64,000 nt of DNA. Origin: Alcanivorax sp. DSM 26293 (GTDB taxonomy: Bacteria > Pseudomonadota > Gammaproteobacteria > Pseudomonadales > Alcanivoracaceae). A program made the position numbers and the translations under genes. The stretch is from NCBI RefSeq assembly GCF_900107995.1, contig NZ_FNUM01000007.1, forward strand, positions 126,501 through 190,500, written 5' to 3'. This document shows, in pieces, positions 50,063 through 58,594 of this stretch (position 1 is its first letter; each line of letters begins with the position of its first letter). Under the pieces are notes generated by a model. That model did no database searches and was not told the origin of the DNA. It saw only the letters and a program-made list of their open reading frames with translations.

Positions 50063-51364
50063 ATGCAATTTTCAAACACACTGAAACGACTCACTGCAGG
50101 AATCATGCTTTCCGGCAGCCTTATCTACAGCGGCGCCGCCATGGCCGCTGACACCATCAAGGTCGGGGTGCTGCACTCCCTGTCCGGCACCATGGCCATC
50201 AGTGAATCCACCCTGAAAGACACGGTTCTGATGATGATCGAGGAGCAGAACAAGAAGGGCGGCGTGATGGGCAAGCAGCTGGAACCCGTGGTCGTTGACC
50301 CGGCCTCCAACTGGCCCCTGTTCGCCGAAAAAACCCGGGAACTGATCAGCCAGCAAGGTGTGGATGTAATCTTCGGCTGCTGGACTTCCGTGTCCCGCAA
50401 GTCCGTGCTGCCAGTGGTGGAAGAACTCAATGGCCTGCTGTTCTACCCGGTGCAGTACGAGGGTGAAGAGTCGTCCAAGAATGTGTTCTACACCGGGGCC
50501 GCCCCCAACCAGCAGGCCATCCCGGCGGTCAACTACCTGATCAACGAACTGGGTGTGGAGCGCTTCGTGCTGGCCGGTACCGATTATGTGTACCCGCGAA
50601 CCACCAACAAGATCCTGGAAGCCTACCTGAAGTCCAAGGGCGTGGCTGACAAGGACATCATGATCAACTACACCCCGTTCGGGCATTCCGACTGGCAGTC
50701 CATTGTCAGCGACATCAAGGCCTTCGGTAACCAGGGCAAGAAAACCGCAGTGGTCTCCACCATCAACGGCGATGCCAACGTGCCCTTCTACAAGGAACTG
50801 GGCAACCAGGGCGTCAGCGCCCAGGACATTCCCGTGGTGGCCTTCTCCGTGGGTGAAGAGGAATTGTCCGGCATCGACACCGGCCCGCTGGTGGGTCACC
50901 TGGCCGCCTGGAACTACTTCCAGAGTGTCTACAACGACGCCAACGATGCCTTCATCGCCCAGTGGCACGACTTTACCCAGGACGACAAACGCGTCACCAA
51001 CGATCCCATGGAAGCCACCTATATCGGTTTCAACATGTGGGTGAAGGCCGTAGAAAAAGCCCAATCCACGGACACGGATAAAGTGGCGGAAGCCATGATC
51101 GGCATGGAAACCCCGAACCTGACTGGCGGTATGGCGGTGATGAATGAAAACCACCATCTGTCCAAGCCGGTGCTGATCGGCGAAATCCAGGATGACGGCC
51201 AGTTCGCCGTGGTCTGGGAAACCGATGGTCTGGTCAAAGGCGATGCCTGGTCCGATTACCTGCCCGGCTCCAAGGACCTGATTTCCGACTGGAGCGCGCC
51301 GACGAAATGCGGCAACTACAACACCAAGACCAAGCAGTGCCTTGGCAGCAAAGCCATGCAGTAA
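50063..51364 (+). CDS. urtA: Urea ABC transporter, periplasmic binding protein
   Basis: 433 residues from ATG 50063 (MQFSNTLKRLTAGIML), with AAGGAG upstream. Signal peptide ends at AAMAA. It is the branched-chain amino-acid-type binding protein fold: TIKVGVLHSLSGTMAISEST, VDVIFGCWTSVSRKSVLPVVEE, FYPVQYEGEESSKNVFYTGAAPNQQ and LVGHLAAWNYFQSV match UrtA. It captures urea in the periplasm for UrtBC. A strong hairpin terminator follows, giving excess of binding protein over permease, as in many ABC operons. Confidence 0.95.
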   Translation: MQFSNTLKRLTAGIMLSGSLIYSGAAMAADTIKVGVLHSLSGTMAISESTLKDTVLMMIEEQNKKGGVMGKQLEPVVVDPASNWPLFAEKTRELISQQGVDVIFGCWTSVSRKSVLPVVEELNGLLFYPVQYEGEESSKNVFYTGAAPNQQAIPAVNYLINELGVERFVLAGTDYVYPRTTNKILEAYLKSKGVADKDIMINYTPFGHSDWQSIVSDIKAFGNQGKKTAVVSTINGDANVPFYKELGNQGVSAQDIPVVAFSVGEEELSGIDTGPLVGHLAAWNYFQSVYNDANDAFIAQWHDFTQDDKRVTNDPMEATYIGFNMWVKAVEKAQSTDTDKVAEAMIGMETPNLTGGMAVMNENHHLSKPVLIGEIQDDGQFAVVWETDGLVKGDAWSDYLPGSKDLISDWSAPTKCGNYNTKTKQCLGSKAMQ

Positions 51365-51379
51365 ACGATCCGACCCTCT

Positions 51380-51426
51380 CCGGTTATCCGTGTGCGCTAA
51401 CGCGCACGCTGGTAACCGGCTTTTTT
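51380..51426 (+). terminator. Terminator or attenuator between urtA and urtB
   Basis: CCGGTTA-tc-CGTGTGCG-ctaa-CGCGCACG-ctgg-TAACCGG-C-TTTTTT: a long two-part stem with T-run in the 91-base gap. Partial read-through would lower urtBCDE relative to urtA. Confidence 0.85.
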
Positions 51427-51455
51427 CGATACACCCAGTCTGTAAGGAGCCCACT

Positions 51456-53087
51456 ATGGGTCACGCTATTGGCCGGTTTTTGACAACCCTGCTGCTGGCA
51501 GCGTTGTGCAATACGGTGCTGGCCGACCTGGCCACAGACACAGGCCCGGCCCCAGGCCCCGGCCTCCACGATATTCTTAACCAGTTGGCCAGCCGCAGCT
51601 TTGATGACAAGGAAACGGCCATTCGCCAACTGGCCGAGCAGGACCACCCGCGCGTGGTGCCTTTGCTCAATGCCCTGATGAACCGCGACCTGGTGCAACA
51701 CCGGGACAGCGGCGCCATTTTACTGGGTCGCAAGAACAGTGACGGCTGGCTACTGCTGGACCCCGTCAGCGAAGCCGAACAACAACAGGTGGGATCACGG
51801 GATGCCCGCCCGGTGGTGATCAATAACCGCCTGCGTACCGTCATCAATAATCAACTGGCCCTGCGCGACCTGGCCAGCCCGGACAGCGAGCAACGCTATC
51901 AGGCCGCCGGCCAGCTGATCGGCAATGCCGACCCGGAAATGCTCTCGGCACTGACAGCCCGCCGGGCCAAGGAAACCGTTGCCCGGGTACAGGACCGTAT
52001 TGATGTGGCCCTGAACATTGCCACCCTGGACAACGACGATCTGGCCGCCCGCCTGAATGCCATCGACGCTCTGGCCGACAGTCTGCATCCGGCGGCCAAG
52101 AACGCCCTGCGCGACCGGGTGGCTGCCAGCGACAACCCGGCGGAAGTGCGCACGGCAGAAAAGGCGCTGGCCCGCATCGAAGCCCGCATCGAGCGCTACC
52201 AGACCGCCGACACCCTGTTCTTCGGCCTCAGCCTGGGCTCGGTGTTGTTGCTTGCCGCCATCGGCCTGGCCATCACCTTCGGGGTCATGGGTGTGATCAA
52301 CATGGCCCATGGCGAGCTGATCATGATCGGCGCCTACACCACCTATGTGATTCAACAAATTTTGCCCAACAGCCACGAATGGTCGCTGTTGATCGCCATT
52401 CCTGCCGCCTTTGTGGTGTCGGCACTGGTGGGCATTCTGATTGAACGCTTTGTGATCCGTTTCCTGTATGGCCGTCCCCTGGAAACCTTGCTCGCCACCT
52501 TCGGGGTGAGCCTGATTCTGCAGCAGGCGGTGCGGGTGATTTTCTCGCCCCTGAATCGCACCGTGGTAACACCGGAATGGATGAGTGGCGCACTGGAAAT
52601 CAACCCGGTGTTCTCACTGACCTATAACCGCCTCTACATCATTTTCTTTGCCCTGGCCGTGTTTCTGGCCCTGCTCACGCTGCTGAAGAAAACCCGCCTG
52701 GGCCTGCAGGTCAGAGCTGTCAGTCAGAACCGGACCACCGCCCGCGCCATGGGGATTCGTAGCGAGCGGGTCAATGCGCTCACTTTCGGCCTGGGTTCCG
52801 GTATCGCCGGCATCGCCGGGGTGGCCCTGGCACAGCTCACCAATGTGGGGCCCAACCTGGGTCAGAGCTACATCATCGATTCCTTCATGGTCGTGGTGTT
52901 CGGCGGTGTCGGCAATCTGTGGGGCACTCTCACCGCCGCCTTCAGCCTGGGGATCGCCAACAAGCTGCTGGAGCCCATGGCCGGAGCCGTGCTGGCAAAA
53001 ATCATCGTGCTGATCTTCATCATCCTGTTTATCCAGCGCAAACCACGGGGTCTGTTCCCGCAACGTGGCCGGGCCGCGGAGGAGTAA
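51456..53087 (+). CDS. urtB: Urea ABC transporter permease UrtB, with N-terminal extension
   Basis: 543 residues from ATG 51456 with AAGGAG. A signal-like start (ending near NTVLA) is followed by a soluble part to about residue 250, made of helical HEAT-like segments (FDDKETAIRQLAEQDHPRVVPLLNALMNRD), then the LivH-type permease with about eight membrane helices (LFFGLSLGSVLLLAAIGLAITFGVMGVINMAHGELIMIGAYT). The extension is typical of UrtB in many proteobacteria and probably faces the periplasm. It has 38% more residues than plain LivH. Confidence 0.93.
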   Translation: MGHAIGRFLTTLLLAALCNTVLADLATDTGPAPGPGLHDILNQLASRSFDDKETAIRQLAEQDHPRVVPLLNALMNRDLVQHRDSGAILLGRKNSDGWLLLDPVSEAEQQQVGSRDARPVVINNRLRTVINNQLALRDLASPDSEQRYQAAGQLIGNADPEMLSALTARRAKETVARVQDRIDVALNIATLDNDDLAARLNAIDALADSLHPAAKNALRDRVAASDNPAEVRTAEKALARIEARIERYQTADTLFFGLSLGSVLLLAAIGLAITFGVMGVINMAHGELIMIGAYTTYVIQQILPNSHEWSLLIAIPAAFVVSALVGILIERFVIRFLYGRPLETLLATFGVSLILQQAVRVIFSPLNRTVVTPEWMSGALEINPVFSLTYNRLYIIFFALAVFLALLTLLKKTRLGLQVRAVSQNRTTARAMGIRSERVNALTFGLGSGIAGIAGVALAQLTNVGPNLGQSYIIDSFMVVVFGGVGNLWGTLTAAFSLGIANKLLEPMAGAVLAKIIVLIFIILFIQRKPRGLFPQRGRAAEE

Positions 53088-53088
53088 T

Positions 53089-54249
53089 ATGCGAGACTCA
53101 ACCTTCAAAAGTGCCTTCAGTGATCGCACCGCGAAAACCTTTATGGGCGTCCTGCTGGGCGCCACCCTGGTGGTGACCCTGCTCAACCAGTTTTTCCCGC
53201 CGGACTCGCCACTGCACGTGAGCGCCTACACCGTCACCCTGCTGGGCAAGTACCTGTGTTACGCCCTGCTGGCCCTGTCGCTGGATCTGGTGTGGGGTTA
53301 TTGCGGCATTCTCAGCCTGGGTCATGGGGCCTTCTTTGCCCTGGGTGGCTATGCCATGGGCATGTACCTGATGCGCCAGATCGGCGACCGGGGCGTTTAC
53401 GGCAATCCGGAGTTGCCCGACTTCATGGTGTTCCTCAACTGGGACGAGCTTCCCTGGTACTGGCAGGGCTTCGATCAGTTCTGGTTTGCCGCCTTGATGA
53501 TCCTGCTGGTCCCCGGCCTGCTGGCCTTCGTATTCGGCTGGCTGGCATTTCGTTCCCGGGTTACCGGCGTCTATCTGTCGATCATCACCCAGGCACTCAC
53601 CTATGCCCTGATGCTGGCCTTCTTCCGCAACGAACTGGGCTTTGGCGGCAACAACGGTCTTACCGACTTCAAGGAACTGCTGGGCTTTTCCCTGCAGTCC
53701 GACAGCACACGTGTGGGCCTGCTGATCGCCACCGCCCTCTCTCTGGCCATAGCCTTTGTGCTGTGCCGCTGGATCACCGGCAGCAAGCTGGGCCGGGTGG
53801 TCATGGCGGTGAGGGATGCGGAATCCCGGGCCCGTTTTGTGGGTTACCGTACCGAACATTACAAACTGTGGATCTTCACCGTCAGCGCCATTCTGGCCGG
53901 CATTGCCGGGGCGCTCTATGTGCCCCAGGTGGGCATCATCAACCCGGGGGAATTCTCGCCGCTCAATTCCATCGAGCTGGTGGTCTGGGTAGCGGTAGGC
54001 GGACGCGCCACCTTATATGGGGCGGTAATCGGCGCCATCCTGGTCAACTACGGCAAGACCATTTTCACCGGCGTTATGCCCGAGGCCTGGCTGTTTGCCC
54101 TGGGCGGGCTGTTTGTGGCGGTTACCGTGTTTCTGCCCCAAGGTCTGGTGGGTCTGGTCAGCCAGAGATGGGCGGCTCTGCGCAAACAATTCCCGCCAAA
54201 GAAAACAAATAACGACACCCTCACCCCGGCAGAAGGAGAGGCCCCATGA
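53089..54249 (+). CDS. urtC: Urea ABC transporter permease UrtC
   Basis: 386 residues from ATG 53089, 1 base after the urtB stop, with GGAGGAG. LivM-type permease: YALLALSLDLVWGYCGILSLGHGAFFALGGYAMGMYLM is the family hallmark, later GKTIFTGVMPEAWLFALGGLFVAV. It pairs with UrtB as the heterodimeric membrane channel. The stop overlaps the urtD start by 4 bases. Confidence 0.94.
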   Translation: MRDSTFKSAFSDRTAKTFMGVLLGATLVVTLLNQFFPPDSPLHVSAYTVTLLGKYLCYALLALSLDLVWGYCGILSLGHGAFFALGGYAMGMYLMRQIGDRGVYGNPELPDFMVFLNWDELPWYWQGFDQFWFAALMILLVPGLLAFVFGWLAFRSRVTGVYLSIITQALTYALMLAFFRNELGFGGNNGLTDFKELLGFSLQSDSTRVGLLIATALSLAIAFVLCRWITGSKLGRVVMAVRDAESRARFVGYRTEHYKLWIFTVSAILAGIAGALYVPQVGIINPGEFSPLNSIELVVWVAVGGRATLYGAVIGAILVNYGKTIFTGVMPEAWLFALGGLFVAVTVFLPQGLVGLVSQRWAALRKQFPPKKTNNDTLTPAEGEAP

Positions 54250-55091
54250 GCGCACTGGATAACCTGCGCGACACCTTTCGCCGCGACCAGGTCTTCGATT
54301 TCATGCGCCAGGGCACCCGTGCCGTGGCGCCCGGTCAGCTGGATTCCGGTAGTGGCAAGAACATTCTCTATCTGGAAGATATCACCGTCAGTTTTGACGG
54401 CTTCAAGGCCCTCAATGATCTGACCCTGTACATCCAGACCGGCGAACTGCGCTGCATCATCGGCCCCAACGGCGCAGGCAAATCCACCATGATGGACGTG
54501 ATCACCGGCAAGACCCGACCGGATAGCGGCACCTGTTTTTTCGGTCAGACCCTGGACCTGACAGCCATGAGCGAAACCGACATCGCCATGGCCGGCATCG
54601 GTCGAAAATTTCAGAAACCCACCGTGTTCCCCGAACACACCGCCTTTGAAAACCTGGAGCTGGCCATGAACGGTCCCAGAGGGCCCTGGCATTCCCTGTT
54701 CACCCGATTAAGCGGCGAACAGACAAACTGGATCGAGGACACTCTGGCCACCGTGGGTCTGCTTGAAGACCGACACAAGGTGGCGGGCCTGCTTTCCCAC
54801 GGACAAAAGCAGTGGCTGGAAATCGGCATGGTGCTGATGCAGAAACCACAACTGCTACTGGTGGATGAACCCATCGCCGGGATGACCCGCCAGGAAGTGG
54901 AACGCACCGGGGAACTTCTGAAAAGCCTGGCCGGCAAACACTCGGTGGTTGTCGTCGAACATGACATGGAATTCATCCGCTCCATCGCCAGCACCGTCAC
55001 CGTGCTGCACCAGGGCAGCGTACTGGCGGAAGGCACCATGGAGCAGGTGCAGAATGATCCCAAAGTCATCGAAGTTTACCTGGGCGAATAA
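54246..55091 (+). CDS. urtD: Urea ABC transporter ATP-binding protein UrtD
   Basis: 281 residues. The Walker A is IIGPNGAGKSTMMDVITGK, the signature LLSHGQKQWLEIGMVLMQ (LSHGQ in place of LSGGQ, as usual for UrtD), Walker B LLLVDEPIAGMT and the H-loop VVVEHDMEFI. Its role is ATP-driven urea import. A large nested palindrome follows before urtE. Confidence 0.95.
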   Translation: MSALDNLRDTFRRDQVFDFMRQGTRAVAPGQLDSGSGKNILYLEDITVSFDGFKALNDLTLYIQTGELRCIIGPNGAGKSTMMDVITGKTRPDSGTCFFGQTLDLTAMSETDIAMAGIGRKFQKPTVFPEHTAFENLELAMNGPRGPWHSLFTRLSGEQTNWIEDTLATVGLLEDRHKVAGLLSHGQKQWLEIGMVLMQKPQLLLVDEPIAGMTRQEVERTGELLKSLAGKHSVVVVEHDMEFIRSIASTVTVLHQGSVLAEGTMEQVQNDPKVIEVYLGE

Positions 55092-55100
55092 CAGCCCCCT

Positions 55101-55280
55101 GTAGGAGCGCCGCTCTCTGTGCTCTGCCATTATGAGGCTCAAGCATCCAGTTTTGAGTTACGAGAAGCGAGTCTCGAAAGGCAAAAGATTTTTGGGTTTT
55201 CGCAACTCGTTACTCGCTTCTCGGCACTCTCAATTGAGCGAGGCATTCGTGCCTCATACTCGCAGAGCGCAGAGAGCGGC
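55101..55280. repeat. Nested inverted-repeat element inside the urt operon
   Basis: Outer arms GCCGCTCTCTGTGCTCTGC (55109-55127) and GCAGAGCGCAGAGAGCGGC (55262-55280) pair with one mismatch. Inside them TATGAGGC pairs with GCCTCATA (55131-55138/55251-55258), GCTCAA with TTGAGC, and GAGTTACGAGAAGCGAG (55155-55171) with the CTCGTTACTCGCTTCTCG block (55206-55223). It starts with a half GTAGGAGC element. There is no gene in it. It separates urtD from urtE by 217 bases in an otherwise tight operon. Confidence 0.85.
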
Positions 55281-55308
55281 TTCGAAATACTGTTACGGAG
55301 TTAACACC

Positions 55309-56004
55309 GTGCTGAAACTGAACAACGTCAACCAGTACTATGGCGAATCCCACACCCTCTGGGATCTGGATTTGGGGCTAACCCAGGGCGAATGCCTGTG
55401 CGTCATGGGCCGCAACGGTGTGGGCAAGACCACCCTGCTGAAAACCATCATGGGATTGTTACCGGTGAAAAGCGGCAGCATTGAATTCAACGGGCTCGAT
55501 TATGCCAAACAAGCGGCGGAAGAACGGGCCCGGGCAGGAATCGGTTATGTGCCCCAGGGGCGGGAAATTTTTCCGCTACTCACCGTGGAGGAGAATCTGG
55601 AAACCGGTCTGCAGGCCCGTCCGGATCGCAGCAGGAAAATCCCGGATCGCATCTACGAGCTGTTCCCGGTACTCCATGAAATGCGCAACCGCCGCGGCGG
55701 CGATCTCTCCGGCGGACAGCAACAACAACTGGCCATCGGCCGTGCCCTGGCGCTGGACCCGAAACTGCTGATCCTTGATGAACCCACCGAAGGGATTCAG
55801 CCCAATATCGTCGACATGATCGGCCGGGTGATTAAAACCCTGAACAAGGAAGAAGGCCTCACCGTGTTACTGGTGGAGCAGAAGCTGCACTTCGCCCGTG
55901 CCACCGCTGACCGTTTTGCCATTCTTGACCGTGGCAGCAAGGTGGCGGAAGGCGAGATGGGTGAGTTGGATGATACCTTGATCAAGAGTTATCTGACCGT
56001 TTGA
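55309..56004 (+). CDS. urtE: Urea ABC transporter ATP-binding protein UrtE
   Basis: 231 residues if started at GTG 55309 (MLKLNNVNQYYGESHTLW), preceded by CGGAG. A longer frame reaching into the repeat element has no family support. Walker A VMGRNGVGKTTLLKTIMGL, signature DLSGGQQQQLAIGRAL, Walker B LLILDEPTEGIQPNIV. The length is the UrtE norm. Separated from urtD by the nested palindrome, which may affect its expression. Confidence 0.93.
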   Translation: MLKLNNVNQYYGESHTLWDLDLGLTQGECLCVMGRNGVGKTTLLKTIMGLLPVKSGSIEFNGLDYAKQAAEERARAGIGYVPQGREIFPLLTVEENLETGLQARPDRSRKIPDRIYELFPVLHEMRNRRGGDLSGGQQQQLAIGRALALDPKLLILDEPTEGIQPNIVDMIGRVIKTLNKEEGLTVLLVEQKLHFARATADRFAILDRGSKVAEGEMGELDDTLIKSYLTV

Positions 56005-56025
56005 TCATCAACACTCCCCTTTGAC

Positions 56026-56088
56026 GTAGGAGCGTCGCTGGCGGCGCGATTCCATAGGCTGATATCGCGCCGCCAGCGACGCTCCTGC
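56026..56088. repeat. GTAGGAGC-type long palindrome, copy 2
   Basis: GTAGGAGCGTCGCTGGCGGC then GCGAT pairs with ATCGC then GCCGCCAGCGACGCTCCTGC with one mismatch, around a 13-base loop. Same family as 40397-40467. It follows urtE and may end the urea operon, although it has no T-run. Confidence 0.85.
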
Positions 56089-56168
56089 AGACAAAGACGG
56101 GTTGCTCCTGTGCGTCGATACCCTAGTCAGCTTACACTGGCCGCCTTGCACACTGACAGGCGACCGCA

Positions 56169-57083
56169 ATGCTCCACCGCTTGACCCAACTCTTTCCACT
56201 CTGGGCCCTGCTGTTTTCCCTGCTGGCCTACTGGCAGCCGGCCCTGCTGGTGGGCGGCAAGGGGGCCATTGTGCCGCTACTGATGCTGATCATGTTCGGC
56301 ATGGGCCTGTCGCTGACCTGGGAGGATTTCCAGCGGGTGCTGCGCCAGCCGGGCACCATTGGCCTGGGCCTGCTGCTGCAGTACAGCCTGATGCCACTGC
56401 TCGCCTTTGCCATCGGCATCGCCCTGCAGCTCCCCCAGGAATTGCTGGTGGGGCTGGTGCTGGTGGGTGCCTGTCCTGGCGGCACCGCGTCCAACGTGAT
56501 CGCCTATCTGGCGCGGGCGGATGTGGCTCTGTCAGTGGCCATTACCTTTGCCTCTACCCTGTTGGCGGTGGTTGCCACGCCCTTGCTGACCTGGGTGTAT
56601 CTGGGGGAGCGCATCCCGGTGCCCATTGATGGCATGCTGATTTCCCTGCTGCAGATCGTACTATTGCCGGTGACCGTGGGCTGTTTTCTCAATACCCGAT
56701 TTGCCCGCCAGCTGGCACCGCTACGGGATGTCTTCCCGCTGGTGTCCGTGGCGGCCATTGTGGGGGTGATCGGGATTATCGTCGCCCTGAACCAGGGCCA
56801 TATTGCCCAGGCCGGCATGGCCATCTTTATTGCCGTGGTGGCCCATAACGGTCTCGGCCTGGCCAGTGGCTATGGCATCGCGCGCCTGCTTTGTCTGGAC
56901 AAAAAGCGCGCCCGCACCCTGGCCATCGAAGTGGGCATGCAGAATTCCGGTCTGGGTGTGGCGCTTGCAGTAAAACACTTCAGCGCCATGGCCGCCCTGC
57001 CAGGGGCCCTGTTCAGCATCTGGCACAATCTGTCCGGATCGTTGTTGGCGACGATTTGGCGGCGAAAGGCAATTAATAGTTAA
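56169..57083 (+). CDS. Bile acid:sodium symporter (BASS) family transporter
   Basis: 304 residues with about nine to ten membrane helices. Family features: LLMLIMFGMGLSLTWEDFQRVLRQP, and GACPGGTASNVIAYLARADVALSV, the sodium-site region of BASS proteins. The substrate is probably an organic anion such as pyruvate, pantothenate or a 2-oxoacid; that cannot be told from sequence. The last residues (AINS) and stop TAA lie in the repeat arm at 57071. Confidence 0.92.
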   Translation: MLHRLTQLFPLWALLFSLLAYWQPALLVGGKGAIVPLLMLIMFGMGLSLTWEDFQRVLRQPGTIGLGLLLQYSLMPLLAFAIGIALQLPQELLVGLVLVGACPGGTASNVIAYLARADVALSVAITFASTLLAVVATPLLTWVYLGERIPVPIDGMLISLLQIVLLPVTVGCFLNTRFARQLAPLRDVFPLVSVAAIVGVIGIIVALNQGHIAQAGMAIFIAVVAHNGLGLASGYGIARLLCLDKKRARTLAIEVGMQNSGLGVALAVKHFSAMAALPGALFSIWHNLSGSLLATIWRRKAINS

Positions 57084-57230
57084 TAATGAATAATTAATAG
57101 CTCGCGGGTTGACGCTGCGAGTCTTTCAAACGGCAAGAGGCCGCGCCCAGAGTTTGGACGCGGCCTCTTGGTTTGGATAGCTCCGGTGCTCTTGCGCGCG
57201 TTATTAATTATTCATTATTAACTATCAATT
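57071..57230. repeat. Inverted-repeat element, 29-base arms, hairpin core copy 4
   Basis: The left arm, 57071-57099, is identical to the arm at 37695-37723. The right arm, 57202-57230, is its inverse with one change. Core hairpin 57134-57170 is CAAGAGGCCGCG-c-CCA pairing with TGG-a-CGCGGCCTCTTG. The left arm supplies the BASS stop codon and the right arm touches the pdxH stop codon. Convergent genes. Confidence 0.9.
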
Positions 57231-57859
57231 CACGGCGCAAGCCGCTCCCGCACCCAACTCCCGTCTGCCTGTTTGCGATAGCGAAAGCGATCATGCAATC
57301 GACTGGGGCGGCCATGCCAGAACTGGATTTCCGTGGGCATGATACGGTAGCCACCCCAGTTGGCTGGTCGGGGCACGGGCGCTTCCGGGTGCTGCTGTTG
57401 CAAAGCCTCCACTTCCGCTTCCAGCCATTCCCGGCTGGCGGGCTGGCTCTGGGGGGAGATGGCGGCGCTGATCTGGCTGGCATAGGGCCGCGACGCAAAA
57501 TAACTGTCGGACTCTTCTTCATCCACTTTTCGGGCTTCACCGATCACGATCAGTTGCCGATCGAAGGGCTGCCAGAACATGGTGAACGATACCTTGGGGT
57601 TGGCCGCAATCTCTTCCCCCTTGCGACTGTCGTAGTGGGTGAAAAAGGTAAAGCCACCGCCCTCGATTCCTTTCAGCAACACCACCCGGCTGGAAGGCTG
57701 GCCGTCAGCACTGACCGTGGCCAGGGTCATGGCGTTGGGCAAGGGCAGCCCGCCCTCAATGGCTTCATCCACCCAGCGCCGGGCCTGCTCCACCGGATCG
57801 GTGTGGAGGTTCGCTTCGCTCAGGCCCTCGGCATGATATTCTTCGCGCACGTCTTTCAT
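57230..57859 (-). CDS. pdxH: Pyridoxamine 5'-phosphate oxidase
   Basis: 209 residues. FMN enzyme that oxidises pyridoxine/pyridoxamine phosphate to PLP. Motifs: MTLATVSADGQPSSRVVLLKG, FFTHYDSRKGEEIAANPKVS, and the C-terminal WGGYRIMPTEIQFWHGRPSRLHDR with the substrate-binding Arg and His. Length and order match PdxH. Start at ATG 57859 with the family opening MKDVREEYHAEGL. Confidence 0.97.
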   Translation of the reverse strand: MKDVREEYHAEGLSEANLHTDPVEQARRWVDEAIEGGLPLPNAMTLATVSADGQPSSRVVLLKGIEGGGFTFFTHYDSRKGEEIAANPKVSFTMFWQPFDRQLIVIGEARKVDEEESDSYFASRPYASQISAAISPQSQPASREWLEAEVEALQQQHPEAPVPRPANWGGYRIMPTEIQFWHGRPSRLHDRFRYRKQADGSWVRERLAP

Positions 57860-57936
57860 GGTTTCCCCGGCAGTGAGACTGAGCCCGGAGTATAACGCCG
57901 AGACCGTGAAGACACCGAACCGGGATCAAGAAAAGT

Positions 57937-58494
57937 ATGCTCGACACCTCTGCAGAGAACCGCCGGCGCCACCCGCTGGATCCACACCAGCCCGTGTGGC
58001 TGTTTGGCTATGGCTCGCTGATCTACAAGGCGGATTTTCCCTTTCTGGAACGCCGCCCCGCTACCATCCGCGACTGGGCGCGCCGCTTCTGGCAAGGATC
58101 CCACGACCATCGAGGCACCCCGGAAAACCCGGGCCGTGTGGTTACGCTGATACCGGCACCGGGCGCCCTCTGCACCGGGATGGCCTACCGCATCACCCCG
58201 GATGTGTTCGAGCATCTGGACCACCGGGAGAAAAATGGCTATTTGCGATTTCGCACCCCGCTGACCTTCGCCGATGGCGATCAGGCTGACGGCTTGGTCT
58301 ACATCGCCACCGAGGACAATGCCGCCTTTCTCGGCCAGAGCGACGAGCTGCTGATTGCCCGTCACATTGCCACCAGCCACGGTCCCAGCGGCAGTAACCG
58401 GGACTATCTGCTGCAGCTTGCTGAAGCCCTGCGCGCCCTGGACGCTGACGATGAGCATGTCTTTACCATCGAGCAGCACCTGCTGAGCCTCTAG
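57937..58494 (+). CDS. Gamma-glutamylcyclotransferase (ChaC family)
   Basis: 185 residues. Contains VWLFGYGSLIYKADFPF (the YGSL-type glycine loop), RRFWQGSHDHRGTPENPGRVVTLI and Glu in FEHLDHREKNGY as probable catalytic acid. ChaC proteins cleave glutathione to 5-oxoproline and Cys-Gly. Divergent from pdxH with 77 bases between. Confidence 0.92.
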   Translation: MLDTSAENRRRHPLDPHQPVWLFGYGSLIYKADFPFLERRPATIRDWARRFWQGSHDHRGTPENPGRVVTLIPAPGALCTGMAYRITPDVFEHLDHREKNGYLRFRTPLTFADGDQADGLVYIATEDNAAFLGQSDELLIARHIATSHGPSGSNRDYLLQLAEALRALDADDEHVFTIEQHLLSL

Positions 58495-58508
58495 GCTTTG
58501 CCGTCTAC

Positions 58509-58587
58509 CGTTGGAGCTTTGCTCGCAAAGCGAAGGTTTACGTCGGCACATTTGTCGGGAATTTGTTTTGCGAGCAAAGCTCCAACG
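58509..58587. repeat. GTTGGAGC-type palindrome between convergent genes
   Basis: CGTTGGAGCTTTGCTCGCAA then A (21 bases, 58509-58529) pairs exactly with 58567-58587 around a 37-base loop. It ends 8 bases before the VOC gene stop. Same family as 9231-9258. Confidence 0.9.
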
Positions 58588-58594
58588 ACCACCC

